Below are positions 8,597-17,986 of a DNA stretch of 64,000 nucleotides, in pieces. Below the pieces are notes generated by a model. It saw only the letters and a list, made by a program, of their open reading frames with translations. It was not told where the DNA came from and ran no database searches. Source of the DNA: Pasteurella sp030783905 (GTDB lineage: Bacteria > Pseudomonadota > Gammaproteobacteria > Enterobacterales > Pasteurellaceae); NCBI GenBank assembly GCA_051122655.1, contig CP182107.1:434001-498000 (forward strand). The letters run 5' to 3'. Position 1 is the stretch's first letter; each line of letters begins with the position of its first letter. The position numbers and the translations under genes were made by a program.

Positions 8597-10267
8597 TTAT
8601 TTTGCAATACGTTTGTATTTCATACGATGTGGTTGGGTCGCTTCTGCACCAAAGGTTTTCTTTTTCCACTCTTCATAATCAGAGAAGTTGCCTTCGTAGA
8701 ACGTGACTTTCCCTTCATCACCGTAGTCTAAAATATGTGTGGCGATACGGTCTAAGAACCAACGGTCGTGCGAGATGACCATGGCACAGCCCGGGAATTC
8801 TAAGATCGCATTTTCAAGTGCACGTAAGGTTTCGACATCAAGATCGTTGGTTGGTTCGTCTAATAACAACAGGTTACCGCCCGCTTGCAACAATTTAGCC
8901 AAGTGTAAACGACCGCGTTCACCACCTGATAATTCACCCACACGTTTTTGTTGATCCACCCCTTTAAAGTTAAACCGTCCTACATAAGCCCGGCTTGGCA
9001 TTTCAAAGTTACCGATGCGTAAAATATCTTGTCCGTTTGAGACTTCTTCCCATACGGTTTTTTTGTCATCCATCGCATCACGGAACTGATCAACCGAGGC
9101 TAATACCACCGTTTCCCCTAGGGTAATACTACCTGAATCAGGTTGTTCTTGACCCGAAAGCATACGGAATAAAGTGGATTTCCCCGCACCGTTTGGACCG
9201 ATAATCCCTACAATCGCCCCTTTTGGAATGCTAAAGGAAAGATTGTCAATTAAAGTACGATCACCGTAAGTTTTTGTTAGGTTTTGTACCTCGATCACCT
9301 TATCCCCTAAGCGTGGGCCAGGTGGAATAAAGAGCTCGTTGGTTTCGTTACGTTTTTGATATTCACCACTATTTAGTTCTTCAAAGCGAGCCATGCGCGC
9401 TTTACTTTTCGCTTGACGACCTTTTGGATTTTGGCGCACCCATTCTAATTCTTTTTCGATGGATTTCTGACGGGCAGATTCCGCCGCTTGTTCTTGCGCT
9501 AGACGTTTTTCTTTTTGTTCTAACCAAGAAGAATAGTTACCTTCCCAAGGAATCCCTTCACCACGGTCAAGCTCTAAGATCCAGCCTGCTACATTATCTA
9601 AGAAGTAACGGTCATGGGTAATAGCCACCACGGTGCCTTCGTAGTCATGTAAGAAGCGTTCTAACCATGCCACAGATTCGGCATCCAAATGGTTGGTTGG
9701 TTCGTCTAGCAATAACATATCTGGTTTTTCAAGCAATAAACGGCACAATGCCACACGGCGACGTTCCCCCCCTGAAAGCTGTTCGATTTTGGCATCCCAA
9801 TCGGGTAAACGTAGCGCATCTGCGGCACGTTCGAGTTGGTTATCAAGATTATGACCGTCATGTGCTTGGATAATGGCTTCCAATTCGGCTTGTTCTGCCG
9901 CTAGCTTATCGAAATCCGCATCAGGATCGGCATAAAGGGCATACACTTCATCTAAACGGGTTAACGCATTTTTCACTTCACCGACCGCTTCTTCAATGGC
10001 TTCACGCACAGTTTGTTGTGGATCGAGTTTAGGTTCTTGTGGCAAGTAGCCGATTTTAATGCCCGGTTGTGGACGTGCTTCCCCTTCGATTTCTTTATCG
10101 ATGCCCGCCATAATGCGAAGTAATGTAGATTTACCTGCACCATTCAGACCAAGTACCCCAATTTTGGCACCCGGGAAAAAGCTTAAAGAAATATCTTTTA
10201 GAATATGACGCTTTGGTGGTACGATTTTGCCCACGCGATGCATCGTATAAACAAATTGTGATGACAT
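8597..10267 (-). CDS. ettA: Energy-dependent translational throttle protein (ABC-F ATPase)
   Basis: 556 residues, full length. Two ABC ATPase domains: Walker A GLNGAGKS (residues 40-47) and GPNGAGKS in the second half, signatures LSGGERRR and LSGGERGR, Walker B LLLDEPTNHLD and LLLDEPTNDLD. Between them lies the ABC-F linker rich in charged residues (KEKRLAQEQAAESARQ). EttA binds the ribosomal E site and slows entry into elongation when ADP is high. The C terminus MKYKRIAK is typical for EttA rather than Uup. Confidence 0.95.
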   Translation of the reverse strand: MSSQFVYTMHRVGKIVPPKRHILKDISLSFFPGAKIGVLGLNGAGKSTLLRIMAGIDKEIEGEARPQPGIKIGYLPQEPKLDPQQTVREAIEEAVGEVKNALTRLDEVYALYADPDADFDKLAAEQAELEAIIQAHDGHNLDNQLERAADALRLPDWDAKIEQLSGGERRRVALCRLLLEKPDMLLLDEPTNHLDAESVAWLERFLHDYEGTVVAITHDRYFLDNVAGWILELDRGEGIPWEGNYSSWLEQKEKRLAQEQAAESARQKSIEKELEWVRQNPKGRQAKSKARMARFEELNSGEYQKRNETNELFIPPGPRLGDKVIEVQNLTKTYGDRTLIDNLSFSIPKGAIVGIIGPNGAGKSTLFRMLSGQEQPDSGSITLGETVVLASVDQFRDAMDDKKTVWEEVSNGQDILRIGNFEMPSRAYVGRFNFKGVDQQKRVGELSGGERGRLHLAKLLQAGGNLLLLDEPTNDLDVETLRALENAILEFPGCAMVISHDRWFLDRIATHILDYGDEGKVTFYEGNFSDYEEWKKKTFGAEATQPHRMKYKRIAK

Positions 10268-10513
10268 AATTTCTCTCGTTATGCGTTTGAAATAAAAGTG
10301 CGGTTATTTTACTTGAAATTTGTTAGATTAGCTAACTGACAAATAAAAAAACGTCTTGTCAGAGAAACAAAAGCAGTTTACGCAATACGGCAGATAAAAT
10401 AATGGGTTGTTGAAAACGCGCGTTGAGTCGCGCCCTATTAAGTAACGTCGTTGCCACCAAACAGCCACTAAAAGAAAAAAAGAAGATGTGGGAGTGAACT
10501 AACCCCTTGAAAA
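10268..10513. other. Gap upstream of ettA
   Basis: About 245 bp holding the ettA promoter region and an uptake signal core (AAGTGCGGT near 10297), but no ORF I can support. The stretch 10380-10500 has no structure I recognise. The rest of the ettA-to-DUF1007 gap is described under the small RNA and its promoter. Confidence 0.4.
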
Positions 10514-10610
10514 TAAAAAAAACCCTCCGAAGTGGAGGGTAGGAAAGTAGTTTAGCTATTTATGATTATTTTATTTAGGAACTTTATGAATATCAAGCAA
10601 TCACTTGACG
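10514..10610 (-). ncRNA. Candidate small RNA of about 97 nt
   Basis: The minus strand ends in a strong intrinsic terminator, ACCCTCC (10534-10540 complement) and GGAGGGT with a five-base loop and a T7-8 run, yet there is no ORF upstream of it on that strand. About 95 bases earlier is a -10-like TAAAAT (10617-10622). The predicted RNA has a short 5' hairpin (TCAAG-TGATTG-CTTGA), an A/U-rich single-stranded middle and a C/U-rich stretch before the terminator, which is the usual layout of an Hfq-dependent sRNA. I do not recognise it as a named family. Ends are estimated from the -10 and the terminator. Confidence 0.45.
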
Positions 10611-10616
10611 GTGCTC

Positions 10617-10677
10617 ATTTTACATAAATTTACATTAAAGAGAAACAATTTTTACATTATTTTTGAAGTAAATCACA
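10617..10677 (-). promoter_or_regulatory. Possible CRP-dependent promoter of the candidate sRNA
   Basis: On the minus strand TAAAAT (10617-10622) would be the -10. TGTGATTTACTTCAAA (complement of 10662-10677) matches TGTGA-N6-TCACA at eight of ten positions. Its centre lies about 60 bp before the expected start, the position of class I CRP activation. There is no good -35, which fits an activated promoter. Confidence 0.35.
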
Positions 10678-10831
10678 AAAAAAAATAATTGTGCATGTTT
10701 TTCACTCTATTTGAAAACGGTTTAGCCAGAAAATTAGACTGCTCTTTCTCTTTGATTGTGATTTAAGCGCTACTGCGTGAACTTATCTGAGACAACATGG
10801 ACAAAGTATTTTTAAGATTAAGGTTGTTAAC

Positions 10832-11473
10832 ATGAAAACGTTTTCTCGCTATTGTTTCGGGGTAGTGTGCTTGCTCTTTGCTATTGTGGTGCAAGCACAC
10901 CCACATGCGTTTATCGATATGAAAACAAAAATCCTAGTACAAGAGCAACAACTCATTGGTTTTTCGATGCAATGGACGCTCGATGAGGCAAGCTCTGCCG
11001 CGGTACTGTATGATCTTCGCCAAACACGAGGGGATAAAGAGGCGTTAAAAGCGTTAATTGAAGAAGTGATGGGCAACATTGTACATGAGCATTATTTTAG
11101 TTACTTGTACGATAAAGCTGGAAAAAAAATAAAATATCGCGCCAAACCACAGAACTATGGTATGAAATCAAATCAGAATCAGGTGCAATATTATTTTGAT
11201 TTCTTGTTATCGCAACCGAGAACCTTAGCAAAGGATGAATTGACGTTGTTAACTTACGATCCAACCTACTATGTTGCCATGTATTATGACCAAGGAAATA
11301 AAAATGCGCTTGATTTTTCAGCACTGCCTCCACAGTGCCAAGGTCGTGTGATTGAGCCTCAAGTGGATGCTAAAATTCGTGAGTATGCCAGTTCGTTGGA
11401 TCAAACACAACGTAATGAAGACGATTCTTTAGGGGTTATTTTTGCACAGAAAGTGATGTTATTATGCGAATAG
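10832..11473 (+). CDS. DUF1007 family periplasmic protein
   Basis: 213 residues. A signal peptide (residues 1-22, cleavage near VQAHPHA) precedes the DUF1007 opening HPHAFIDMKTKILV, with WTLDEASSAAVLYDL after it. Members are found beside NicO-type nickel/cobalt transporters, as here; the histidines at the mature N terminus suggest metal contact, though the role is not established. The stop overlaps the start of the transporter gene by ten bases, implying translational coupling. The start ATG follows a weak purine-rich site. Confidence 0.8.
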   Translation: MKTFSRYCFGVVCLLFAIVVQAHPHAFIDMKTKILVQEQQLIGFSMQWTLDEASSAAVLYDLRQTRGDKEALKALIEEVMGNIVHEHYFSYLYDKAGKKIKYRAKPQNYGMKSNQNQVQYYFDFLLSQPRTLAKDELTLLTYDPTYYVAMYYDQGNKNALDFSALPPQCQGRVIEPQVDAKIREYASSLDQTQRNEDDSLGVIFAQKVMLLCE

Positions 11474-12471
11474 TGTTTCCGATCAAATATATTCTTCTTC
11501 TGCTACTACTTGGTATTGGCGCTTATTTTTTATTTCCCTATTTATTTTTTAAAATCGCCATTTGGCAACGTGATATTAATCAGTTAATGTCCCATTATTT
11601 ACACCAAATTCAAACCCATCAAACCGATGCGGGGATGTGGTTAATTGGGATTAGCTTTTTATATGGTGTGTTTCATGCTATCGGTCCAGGGCATGGTAAG
11701 TTTATTATTGCGACCTACTTATCTACTCACCAAACTCAGCTCAAAACGAGTATGACACTCACTTTTCTCTCCTCGCTTGTTCAAGGCGGCGTTGCAGTCT
11801 GCTTGACTTCATTGGTCGTGGTGATACTGAATTTGTCTTCCGCTTATTTCAAGCTCAGTCAACTTTGGTTAGAACGTATTGCCTTTTTATTCCTGTTATT
11901 GTTGGGCATCCGATGGTGTTATCAAAATGGGCGAAAATTGTATCTCGATTATGTGAAAACACGACAAAAGTCGCCACTAAAAATTTATGCTCTTCAATTT
12001 GATCGCTCACCAATTAAATTTGGACAACGTCCCATTGAACCTGAACAGGCTCATTCAGTGACGTGTGGTTGTGGTCATCAGCATGCGCCGAATCCATCAC
12101 AGTTGACACAAGCACGGGATTGGCAATCTCAGCTTTTAGTGATTTTCAGTATTGGTATGCGCCCTTGTTCTGGTGCGATTTTTATTTTGTTTTTGGCGTA
12201 CATGCTTGATTTATATTCTTGGGGGATTATCGCTACCTTTGCTATGGCATTTGGGACAGGATTGACGTTGTCGGGCTTTGCGTTAATTGTGCTCTATGCC
12301 CGAAATACCGCGATGAATGTAGGAAAGTGGTATCAATTTTCCCCAACACTGCAACAACGTTGGGGAGGATTATTGAAACTCGTTGCCGGGATAGTGCTGA
12401 TCTTTTTTGCAACGAGTTTATTATACGGGACGACAATAACAGTACGTGGTGGCGCCACACTATTTAGTTAG
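11464..12471 (+). CDS. NicO family nickel/cobalt transporter
   Basis: 335 residues with six or more membrane segments. HAIGPGHGK (residues 71-79) is the family metal-binding motif, and a second conserved patch is SIGMRPCSGAIFI. The loop near residue 195 has CGCGHQH, a Cys/His-rich metal-binding segment. NicO/RcnA proteins move Ni2+ or Co2+ across the inner membrane; direction cannot be told from sequence. It overlaps the DUF1007 gene by ten bases and the 3' end of the convergent yrbG by eight. Confidence 0.85.
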   Translation: MRIVFPIKYILLLLLLGIGAYFLFPYLFFKIAIWQRDINQLMSHYLHQIQTHQTDAGMWLIGISFLYGVFHAIGPGHGKFIIATYLSTHQTQLKTSMTLTFLSSLVQGGVAVCLTSLVVVILNLSSAYFKLSQLWLERIAFLFLLLLGIRWCYQNGRKLYLDYVKTRQKSPLKIYALQFDRSPIKFGQRPIEPEQAHSVTCGCGHQHAPNPSQLTQARDWQSQLLVIFSIGMRPCSGAIFILFLAYMLDLYSWGIIATFAMAFGTGLTLSGFALIVLYARNTAMNVGKWYQFSPTLQQRWGGLLKLVAGIVLIFFATSLLYGTTITVRGGATLFS

Positions 12472-13441
12472 TGATAACGGCAGTGTGAATCAGGAAGGCG
12501 GTATAACCTATGTAGCTACTGAGAAATAAAAATCCGGATAGGCGACCAATTTGACCTCGTTTTTTGTAAGCGATAAAGCCTAAAACAAAGAGTGCAAGTG
12601 TTAACGAAAGCATCACTAACATATCGCGTGATAGAACAGCATTTTCAGCTTGAATGGGCATAATAACACCAGCAAGACCAACCACCGCAAGCGTATTGTA
12701 TAAGTTGGATCCAATAATATTTCCAACGGCCAAATCTACTTCGCCTTTGCGTGCAGCCGCGATAGACGCAGCGACTTCGGGCAATGATGTACCAATTGCC
12801 ACTACGGTTAAGCCGATCACTAAATCACTCACCCCTAAGTAATGCGCAATTTTTACCGCTCCCCAAATCAGCAATTGTGAACTTAACATAAGTAAAGCTA
12901 AACCGATAATCAACCAAAATAAGGCCGATTTAAAAGACAGATGTTGTTCACTATTATCTTCTTCATAATTGGCTTGAATCGTGACACGTTGTTTTTTACT
13001 TGACCAAATTGTCCATGCCACATAACCAATAAAAAGTGCTAATAAGGCAATCGCTTCTAGGCGTGCTATGCGCATATCAAATAGAAAATAGGCAGAGAGT
13101 AAAGTGACGATCAATAGTATAGGCAGTTCTTTTTTGATCACACTACCATGTACGGTTAAAGGCTTGATCAAGGCAGTGAGACCAAGAATCAAAGCAATAT
13201 TGGTAATATTCGAGCCATAAGCATTACCTAATGCAATCCCCGGACTACCATTAAGCGCGGATAAAGCAGAGACAACCATTTCGGGCATTGATGTGCCAAA
13301 GCCGATAATTAAAATGCCAATTAGCAGTGGGGACATACCAAGATAACGCGCCAATGCGGCAGCACCATCAACAAAGCGATCGGCACTCCACACTAAAATA
13401 ATCAACCCAACAACAATGGCGAGTGAAGCTTCTACTAACAT
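12464..13441 (-). CDS. yrbG: Calcium/sodium antiporter, CaCA family (YrbG-like)
   Basis: 325 residues, ten or eleven membrane segments, two inverted repeats. The alpha motifs GFGTSMPEMVVS...GNAYGSNITNI and AIGTSLPEVAAS...GNIIGSNLYNT hold the ion-binding acidic residues of the Na+/Ca2+ exchanger family. Length and motifs match E. coli YrbG. It converges with the NicO gene and the last eight bases of the two genes overlap, so no terminator separates them. Confidence 0.9.
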   Translation of the reverse strand: MLVEASLAIVVGLIILVWSADRFVDGAAALARYLGMSPLLIGILIIGFGTSMPEMVVSALSALNGSPGIALGNAYGSNITNIALILGLTALIKPLTVHGSVIKKELPILLIVTLLSAYFLFDMRIARLEAIALLALFIGYVAWTIWSSKKQRVTIQANYEEDNSEQHLSFKSALFWLIIGLALLMLSSQLLIWGAVKIAHYLGVSDLVIGLTVVAIGTSLPEVAASIAAARKGEVDLAVGNIIGSNLYNTLAVVGLAGVIMPIQAENAVLSRDMLVMLSLTLALFVLGFIAYKKRGQIGRLSGFLFLSSYIGYTAFLIHTAVITN

Positions 13442-13520
13442 TTAACATCCTATAAACAAATAAGCAGGCAATATGGTCGCGTATAATATATGCAAAAATG
13501 GGGAAAGAGAAGACTATACA

Positions 13521-13556
13521 AGAAAAAATAAAAGCCCATAAGGAGGATATGGGCTT
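13521..13556 (-). terminator. Terminator of tRNA-Asn
   Basis: AAGCCCATA (13532-13540) pairs with TATGGGCTT (13548-13556); on the minus strand the stem runs into TTTATTTTTT. Confidence 0.8.
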
Positions 13557-13624
13557 AAAAGCTTTTGGTAAAAAATGAAACTTTTATAAAAGGAGACAAA
13601 TAAAAGCTCACCAAAAGAAAAAGG

Positions 13625-13700
13625 TGGCTCCTCCTGCTGGACTTGAACCAGCGACATACGGATTAACAGTCCGCCGTTCTACCGACTGAACTAAGGAGGA
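13625..13700 (-). tRNA. tRNA-Asn (anticodon GTT)
   Basis: The complement folds as a 76-nt tRNA with encoded CCA: acceptor TCCTCCT pairs with AGGAGGA, the anticodon arm CGGACTGTTAATCCG shows GTT, and the T arm has GGTTCAAGTCC. It stands alone, with its own terminator. Confidence 0.97.
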
Positions 13701-14096
13701 AAAAAACTGTATCACAAGGAATTTAGGTCGCGTATGATAATGTGCTTGATCTGTCTTGTCAACCTTAAAAAGGCAAAAAAATTTCTTTTTTTTAACTGCT
13801 TTTTATATCCACAGAGCCTGTGGATAAGTCTGTGAGTTGTTGTAAAAAAAAATCGCTCAAGCTAGAGAATAACTGGTATTATGACATCTCTTTATAGAAT
13901 TGGTTGCAAAATAACATTTTTTTATTTTTCAATAAGTTATAAAAAATCCATAAAAAAAAGAGAATTTTTTCCTAAAATTGTGAGGTTTAAATCTTGACAA
14001 ATATAACTCTGTGTAAAACTTAGATTTTTTAAATCAAAAACTGTTACAAAATTGTGATAAAATTGACCGCACTTTGAATAGAATGTTAATAAGACT
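13701..14096 (+). promoter_or_regulatory. uvrB upstream region with an inverted pair of DnaA boxes
   Basis: 396 AT-rich bases between tRNA-Asn and uvrB. At 13805-13827 ATATCCACA and TGTGGATAA face each other six... five bases apart: the second is an exact DnaA box (TTATCCACA) on the minus strand, the first matches eight of nine. A -35-like TTGACA is at 13994-13999, without a clear -10 at 17 bp. An uptake signal (ACCGCACTT) lies near 14065. I see no convincing LexA box by eye. Confidence 0.55.
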
Positions 14097-16133
14097 ATGA
14101 CAGATAAAATCAATACAAAACCCTTTATTTTGCATTCGGACTTTTCGCCTTCAGGGGATCAGCCACAAGCCATTACACAGCTGATTGAGGGGCTTGAAAA
14201 TGGGCTCGCCCATCAAACTTTATTGGGGGTGACGGGATCAGGGAAAACCTTTACGATTGCCAATGTGATCGCACAATTAAATCGCCCAGCTATGCTACTC
14301 GCACCCAATAAAACCCTTGCAGCTCAGCTTTATGCAGAAATGAAAGCATTTTTTCCAGAAAATGCGGTTGAGTATTTTGTGTCTTATTATGATTATTATC
14401 AGCCAGAAGCTTATGTACCAAGTAGCGATACCTTTATTGAGAAAGATGCCTCAATTAATGAGCAAATCGAACAAATGCGTTTATCCGCTACAAAATCATT
14501 TTTAGAACGTCGAGATACCATCGTTGTCGCCTCCGTTTCAGCTATTTATGGTCTGGGCGATCCAGATTCTTATTTAAAAATGATGTTACATTTACAAACC
14601 GGTGCGATCATTAATCAGCGCCAAATTTTAGCCCAGCTAGCTGAATTGCAATATACGCGTAATGATCAGGCTTTTCAGCGAGGCACATTCCGCGTGCGTG
14701 GTGAAATTATCGATATTTTCCCTGCCGAATCCGATGACAAAGCGGTACGGATTGAGTTATTTGATGATGAAATCGAACGTATAAGCTTGTTTGATCCATT
14801 AACGGGCACAAGTTTTGGTACAGTCCCTCGCTATACCATTTATCCGAAAACCCATTATGTGACGCCAAGGGAGCGGATTTTAGATGCCATTGAAAAAATC
14901 AAACAAGAACTCGCGGAGCGAAAAAAATGCTTATTGGAAAGCAACAAATTATTAGAAGAACAACGGATTACACAACGTACCCAATTTGATATTGAAATGA
15001 TGAATGAGCTCGGTTATTGCTCGGGCATTGAAAACTATTCACGCTATTTATCAGGGCGTAATGAAGGCGAACCACCGCCAACCTTGTTCGATTATATGCC
15101 TTCAGATGCGTTGCTGATTATCGATGAATCCCACGTAACAGTGCCGCAAATTGGTGGAATGTATCGTGGTGATCGTTCTCGTAAAGAAACGCTGGTGGAA
15201 TATGGCTTCCGTTTACCTTCCGCATTGGATAATCGCCCTTTACGTTTTGAGGAATTTGAACGTTTAGCCCCCCAAACGATTTATGTCTCAGCCACACCGG
15301 GTCCTTATGAATTAGAAAAATCCGCTGGGGAAATTATTGATCAAGTAGTGCGTCCAACAGGCTTATTGGATCCTGAAATTGAAATTCGTCCAGTGGCGAT
15401 TCAAGTAGATGATTTACTGTCTGAAGCTCGCCAAAGAGCGGATCAAAATGAACGCGTTTTAGTCACGACACTGACCAAGAAAATGGCAGAAGATTTGACC
15501 GATTATTTAGATGAACATGGCATTCGTGTACGTTATTTACACTCGGATATTGATACCGTTGAACGCGTAGAAATTATTCGTGATCTGCGTTTAGGAGAGT
15601 TTGATGTGTTAGTTGGGATCAACTTACTGCGTGAAGGCTTAGATATTCCGGAAGTGTCTTTGGTGGCGATTTTGGATGCAGATAAAGAAGGCTTTTTACG
15701 CTCCGAACGTTCATTAATTCAAACCATTGGACGTGCAGCGCGTAATTTAAAAGGTAAAGCGATTTTATATGCAGATCGCATCACTCATTCAATGGAAAAA
15801 GCGATCACTGAAACCAATCGCCGTCGTGAAAAACAAATCAAATATAATGAGGCGCGCGGGATTGTGCCACAGGCATTGAATAAGAAAGTCGGCGAGTTAC
15901 TGGATATTGGACAAGGTGCCAACTACAAAGCGAAATCGCGTCAACAGACGAAAAAAGTGGAAGAAACGCCCGCACTTTATACTGTGCCGCAAACAGCGAA
16001 AGAATATCAGCAACAAATTAACAAATTAGAACAACAAATGTATAAGTTCGCACAGGATTTAGAGTTTGAAAAAGCCGCGGCCGTGCGCGATCAATTACAA
16101 CAATTACGCGAACATTTCTTTGAGGTGCAATAA
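14097..16133 (+). CDS. uvrB: Excinuclease ABC subunit B
   Basis: 678 residues, full length. UvrB is the DNA-damage-verifying helicase-like subunit of nucleotide excision repair, handed damage by UvrA and recruiting UvrC. Seen: Walker A GVTGSGKTFT near residue 41, the beta-hairpin YYDYYQPEAYVP that clamps DNA, DESHVTVPQ as motif II, helicase motif VI QTIGRAARN, and the C-terminal UVR domain (NKLEQQMYKFAQDLEFEKAA) that contacts UvrC. The next gene starts only 12 bases after the stop. Confidence 0.97.
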   Translation: MTDKINTKPFILHSDFSPSGDQPQAITQLIEGLENGLAHQTLLGVTGSGKTFTIANVIAQLNRPAMLLAPNKTLAAQLYAEMKAFFPENAVEYFVSYYDYYQPEAYVPSSDTFIEKDASINEQIEQMRLSATKSFLERRDTIVVASVSAIYGLGDPDSYLKMMLHLQTGAIINQRQILAQLAELQYTRNDQAFQRGTFRVRGEIIDIFPAESDDKAVRIELFDDEIERISLFDPLTGTSFGTVPRYTIYPKTHYVTPRERILDAIEKIKQELAERKKCLLESNKLLEEQRITQRTQFDIEMMNELGYCSGIENYSRYLSGRNEGEPPPTLFDYMPSDALLIIDESHVTVPQIGGMYRGDRSRKETLVEYGFRLPSALDNRPLRFEEFERLAPQTIYVSATPGPYELEKSAGEIIDQVVRPTGLLDPEIEIRPVAIQVDDLLSEARQRADQNERVLVTTLTKKMAEDLTDYLDEHGIRVRYLHSDIDTVERVEIIRDLRLGEFDVLVGINLLREGLDIPEVSLVAILDADKEGFLRSERSLIQTIGRAARNLKGKAILYADRITHSMEKAITETNRRREKQIKYNEARGIVPQALNKKVGELLDIGQGANYKAKSRQQTKKVEETPALYTVPQTAKEYQQQINKLEQQMYKFAQDLEFEKAAAVRDQLQQLREHFFEVQ

Positions 16134-16145
16134 AGCAAGTTAACT

Positions 16146-16925
16146 ATGTTAGATGAAAACTTAAGTCAACGCTTTTTGGCGGTTGCAGGACCTGCGATTG
16201 AATTAGCGAAACAAAAAAAGATGAAAGCCGCCTTATTAACATTGGAAGATGTGGACATCGATCAAGAGATTGAACCTGATCTTTATCATCTTGTACAAAT
16301 TCAAAAAGCGGCACTTTTAGAGTTATTGGAAAAAGAAAAACCCGCAAAAATGTTGCGTAATTTTGATACCGTTTTAGCGATGTACCGTGCGGTACCAATG
16401 GACAATAAAAGGGTATACCGTTCTGCACAAATGCAATTAGCGAATCTATTGATTCACTTGAAACACGTTGAGGAGCTTGAACAACTTTATCAAGCGTTTG
16501 TCACTCAACAACAATTAGATGGCGAAGATAAACTGTTTTTAAGCTCGGTGTTGATTAGTCTTAATAAGCTTGATGCGTCGCTAAAGATGTTGGATTCAAT
16601 AACACATCCTGAGGGTGCCACTATTTTTGCGACGGCAAAAACCAATGCGGCACTTATCCTCAAAAACCTAAAACGTTATCCAGAATGTATTACCACTTGT
16701 GCAATGGTTTCTGCGCAAGATGATATGCATATGTACGCTAAAGCCCAGCTGATTTGGGCGGAGGCGTTATATCGTTTAGGGCGTAGAGAGGAAGCGTTTG
16801 AGGTGTATAAACGATTAAGACCGTTCCATCAGCCTTTTTATTCAGAAGCCAGATGGCAACTGTTTATTAAATTCCCTGTGCGTGCCATTCGGGAGAATAT
16901 TTTGGCGTTTTTTGGTAAGGCATAA
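16146..16925 (+). CDS. Unknown protein, alpha-helical repeat (TPR-like)
   Basis: 259 residues, no signal peptide or membrane segment apart from a mildly hydrophobic C terminus. Almost wholly helical, with repeated 30-35-residue units, for example ALLELLEKEKPAKMLRNFD, QMQLANLLIHLKHVEELEQ and AQLIWAEALYRLGRREEAFE, the last being close to a TPR consensus. A scaffold or interaction role would be expected. It starts 12 bases after uvrB and ends just before the WYL regulator, so the three may share a transcript. I do not recognise a named family. Confidence 0.6.
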   Translation: MLDENLSQRFLAVAGPAIELAKQKKMKAALLTLEDVDIDQEIEPDLYHLVQIQKAALLELLEKEKPAKMLRNFDTVLAMYRAVPMDNKRVYRSAQMQLANLLIHLKHVEELEQLYQAFVTQQQLDGEDKLFLSSVLISLNKLDASLKMLDSITHPEGATIFATAKTNAALILKNLKRYPECITTCAMVSAQDDMHMYAKAQLIWAEALYRLGRREEAFEVYKRLRPFHQPFYSEARWQLFIKFPVRAIRENILAFFGKA

Positions 16926-16950
16926 GGGATAAGTGCAATCAGGAGACCAG

Positions 16951-17904
16951 ATGAAAGAGGACAAATACGGGGCGTTACATCTTCAGTTAGCCATTTTACG
17001 TTTGATTCCCAAATCTAGAAAAACAAGCGCCAAGGAAATCCAAGCAAGATTAGCTGAAATAGGCTATAAAAGGGATATCCGTACTATCCAGAGACAATTA
17101 TTGAGTTTGTGTGAGGCATTTAAAACAGAACTCGATTGTGATGGTGAGAAACCTTGTGGCTACCGTTGGAAAGAGAATAGCAATGGACTGGGGGTACCTA
17201 TTTTAACGGAGCATCAGTCCTTAGTCTTAATGCTTGCTAAAAATCAACTTGCTACCCTCTTACCAACCAATATTATGGCATCGATGGAGCCGTTTTTTGA
17301 ACAGGCAAAGCGTAATTTATTGGATGATGATGCGAAAAAAGCAGGCAGTGAGTGGTTAGGCAAAGTCGCTATTGCCCCAACCAGTCAGCCTTTGATTCCT
17401 GCCAAAATGAATCCTGAATTTTTTACTATAATTAGTACCGCACTTTACCAAAATAAAATGCTCAATATCCGTTATAAAAATTCAGAAGGGAAGCAGCATT
17501 CAGCACAAATTAAACCCTTGGCATTGGTACAACAAGGACCGAGTTGCTATTTAGTGGCACAGTACGAAGATGGCAATATTTTCCATTTAGCCTTACATCG
17601 TTTTCTTGATGTCAACGCCTCCACCTTCACTTTCCAACGCCCAAAAGAATTCAACTTAAAAAAATATATGGATGAAGCGCGTTTTGGTTTTGGTAGGGGT
17701 AAAAAAATCCGCCTCACTTTCCATATAGACCGCTTACAAGGGTTTTATTTACTTGAAACCCCATTATCGGAAGATCAAACTCTTCTCGAAACACATCCTG
17801 ATTATTATGTTATGCAAGCCACGGTGGTTGAAAGTGCCATGTTGGATGGTTGGTTAGCTAGCTACGGTGAAGATATTTGGCATGTGAAGAAAGAATATTT
17901 GTAA
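16951..17904 (+). CDS. WYL-domain transcriptional regulator
   Basis: 317 residues. An N-terminal winged helix (residues 8-65, with AKEIQARLAEIGYKRDIRTI, then QRQLLSL) is followed by a WYL domain at about 145-225 (KMLNIRYKNSEGKQHSAQIK, then PSCYLVAQY) and a C-terminal WCX-like domain. This is the layout of WYL regulators such as BrxR/CapW, which control defence genes, and of PafB/C-type DNA-damage activators. A GTG at 16933 is in frame, but AGGAGA just before the ATG at 16951 favours that start. An uptake signal lies at 17437-17445. It directly precedes a gene with the 19-bp palindrome that recurs in this island. Confidence 0.88.
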   Translation: MKEDKYGALHLQLAILRLIPKSRKTSAKEIQARLAEIGYKRDIRTIQRQLLSLCEAFKTELDCDGEKPCGYRWKENSNGLGVPILTEHQSLVLMLAKNQLATLLPTNIMASMEPFFEQAKRNLLDDDAKKAGSEWLGKVAIAPTSQPLIPAKMNPEFFTIISTALYQNKMLNIRYKNSEGKQHSAQIKPLALVQQGPSCYLVAQYEDGNIFHLALHRFLDVNASTFTFQRPKEFNLKKYMDEARFGFGRGKKIRLTFHIDRLQGFYLLETPLSEDQTLLETHPDYYVMQATVVESAMLDGWLASYGEDIWHVKKEYL

Positions 17905-17940
17905 TATTTTTTCTTTTCAGACTTATGACCTAGCTTGAAT

Positions 17941-17970
17941 GCCTGTTTGTTTGACAAAACAGGCTTTTTT
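17941..17970 (+). terminator. Terminator after the WYL gene
   Basis: GCCTGTTT (17941-17948) and AAACAGGC (17957-17964) followed by six T. It separates the WYL gene from the promoter of the LRR gene. Confidence 0.88.
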
Positions 17971-17986
17971 ATATCCAAAATTTCAT

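Noticed and set aside
13994..14060. LexA box of uvrB
   Set aside because: No CTG-N10-CAG palindrome found by eye; SOS control of this uvrB cannot be claimed.
13701..14096. Possible replication origin
   Set aside because: Only two DnaA boxes are seen, with no further boxes or origin-type 13-mers and no dnaA/gidA neighbours.
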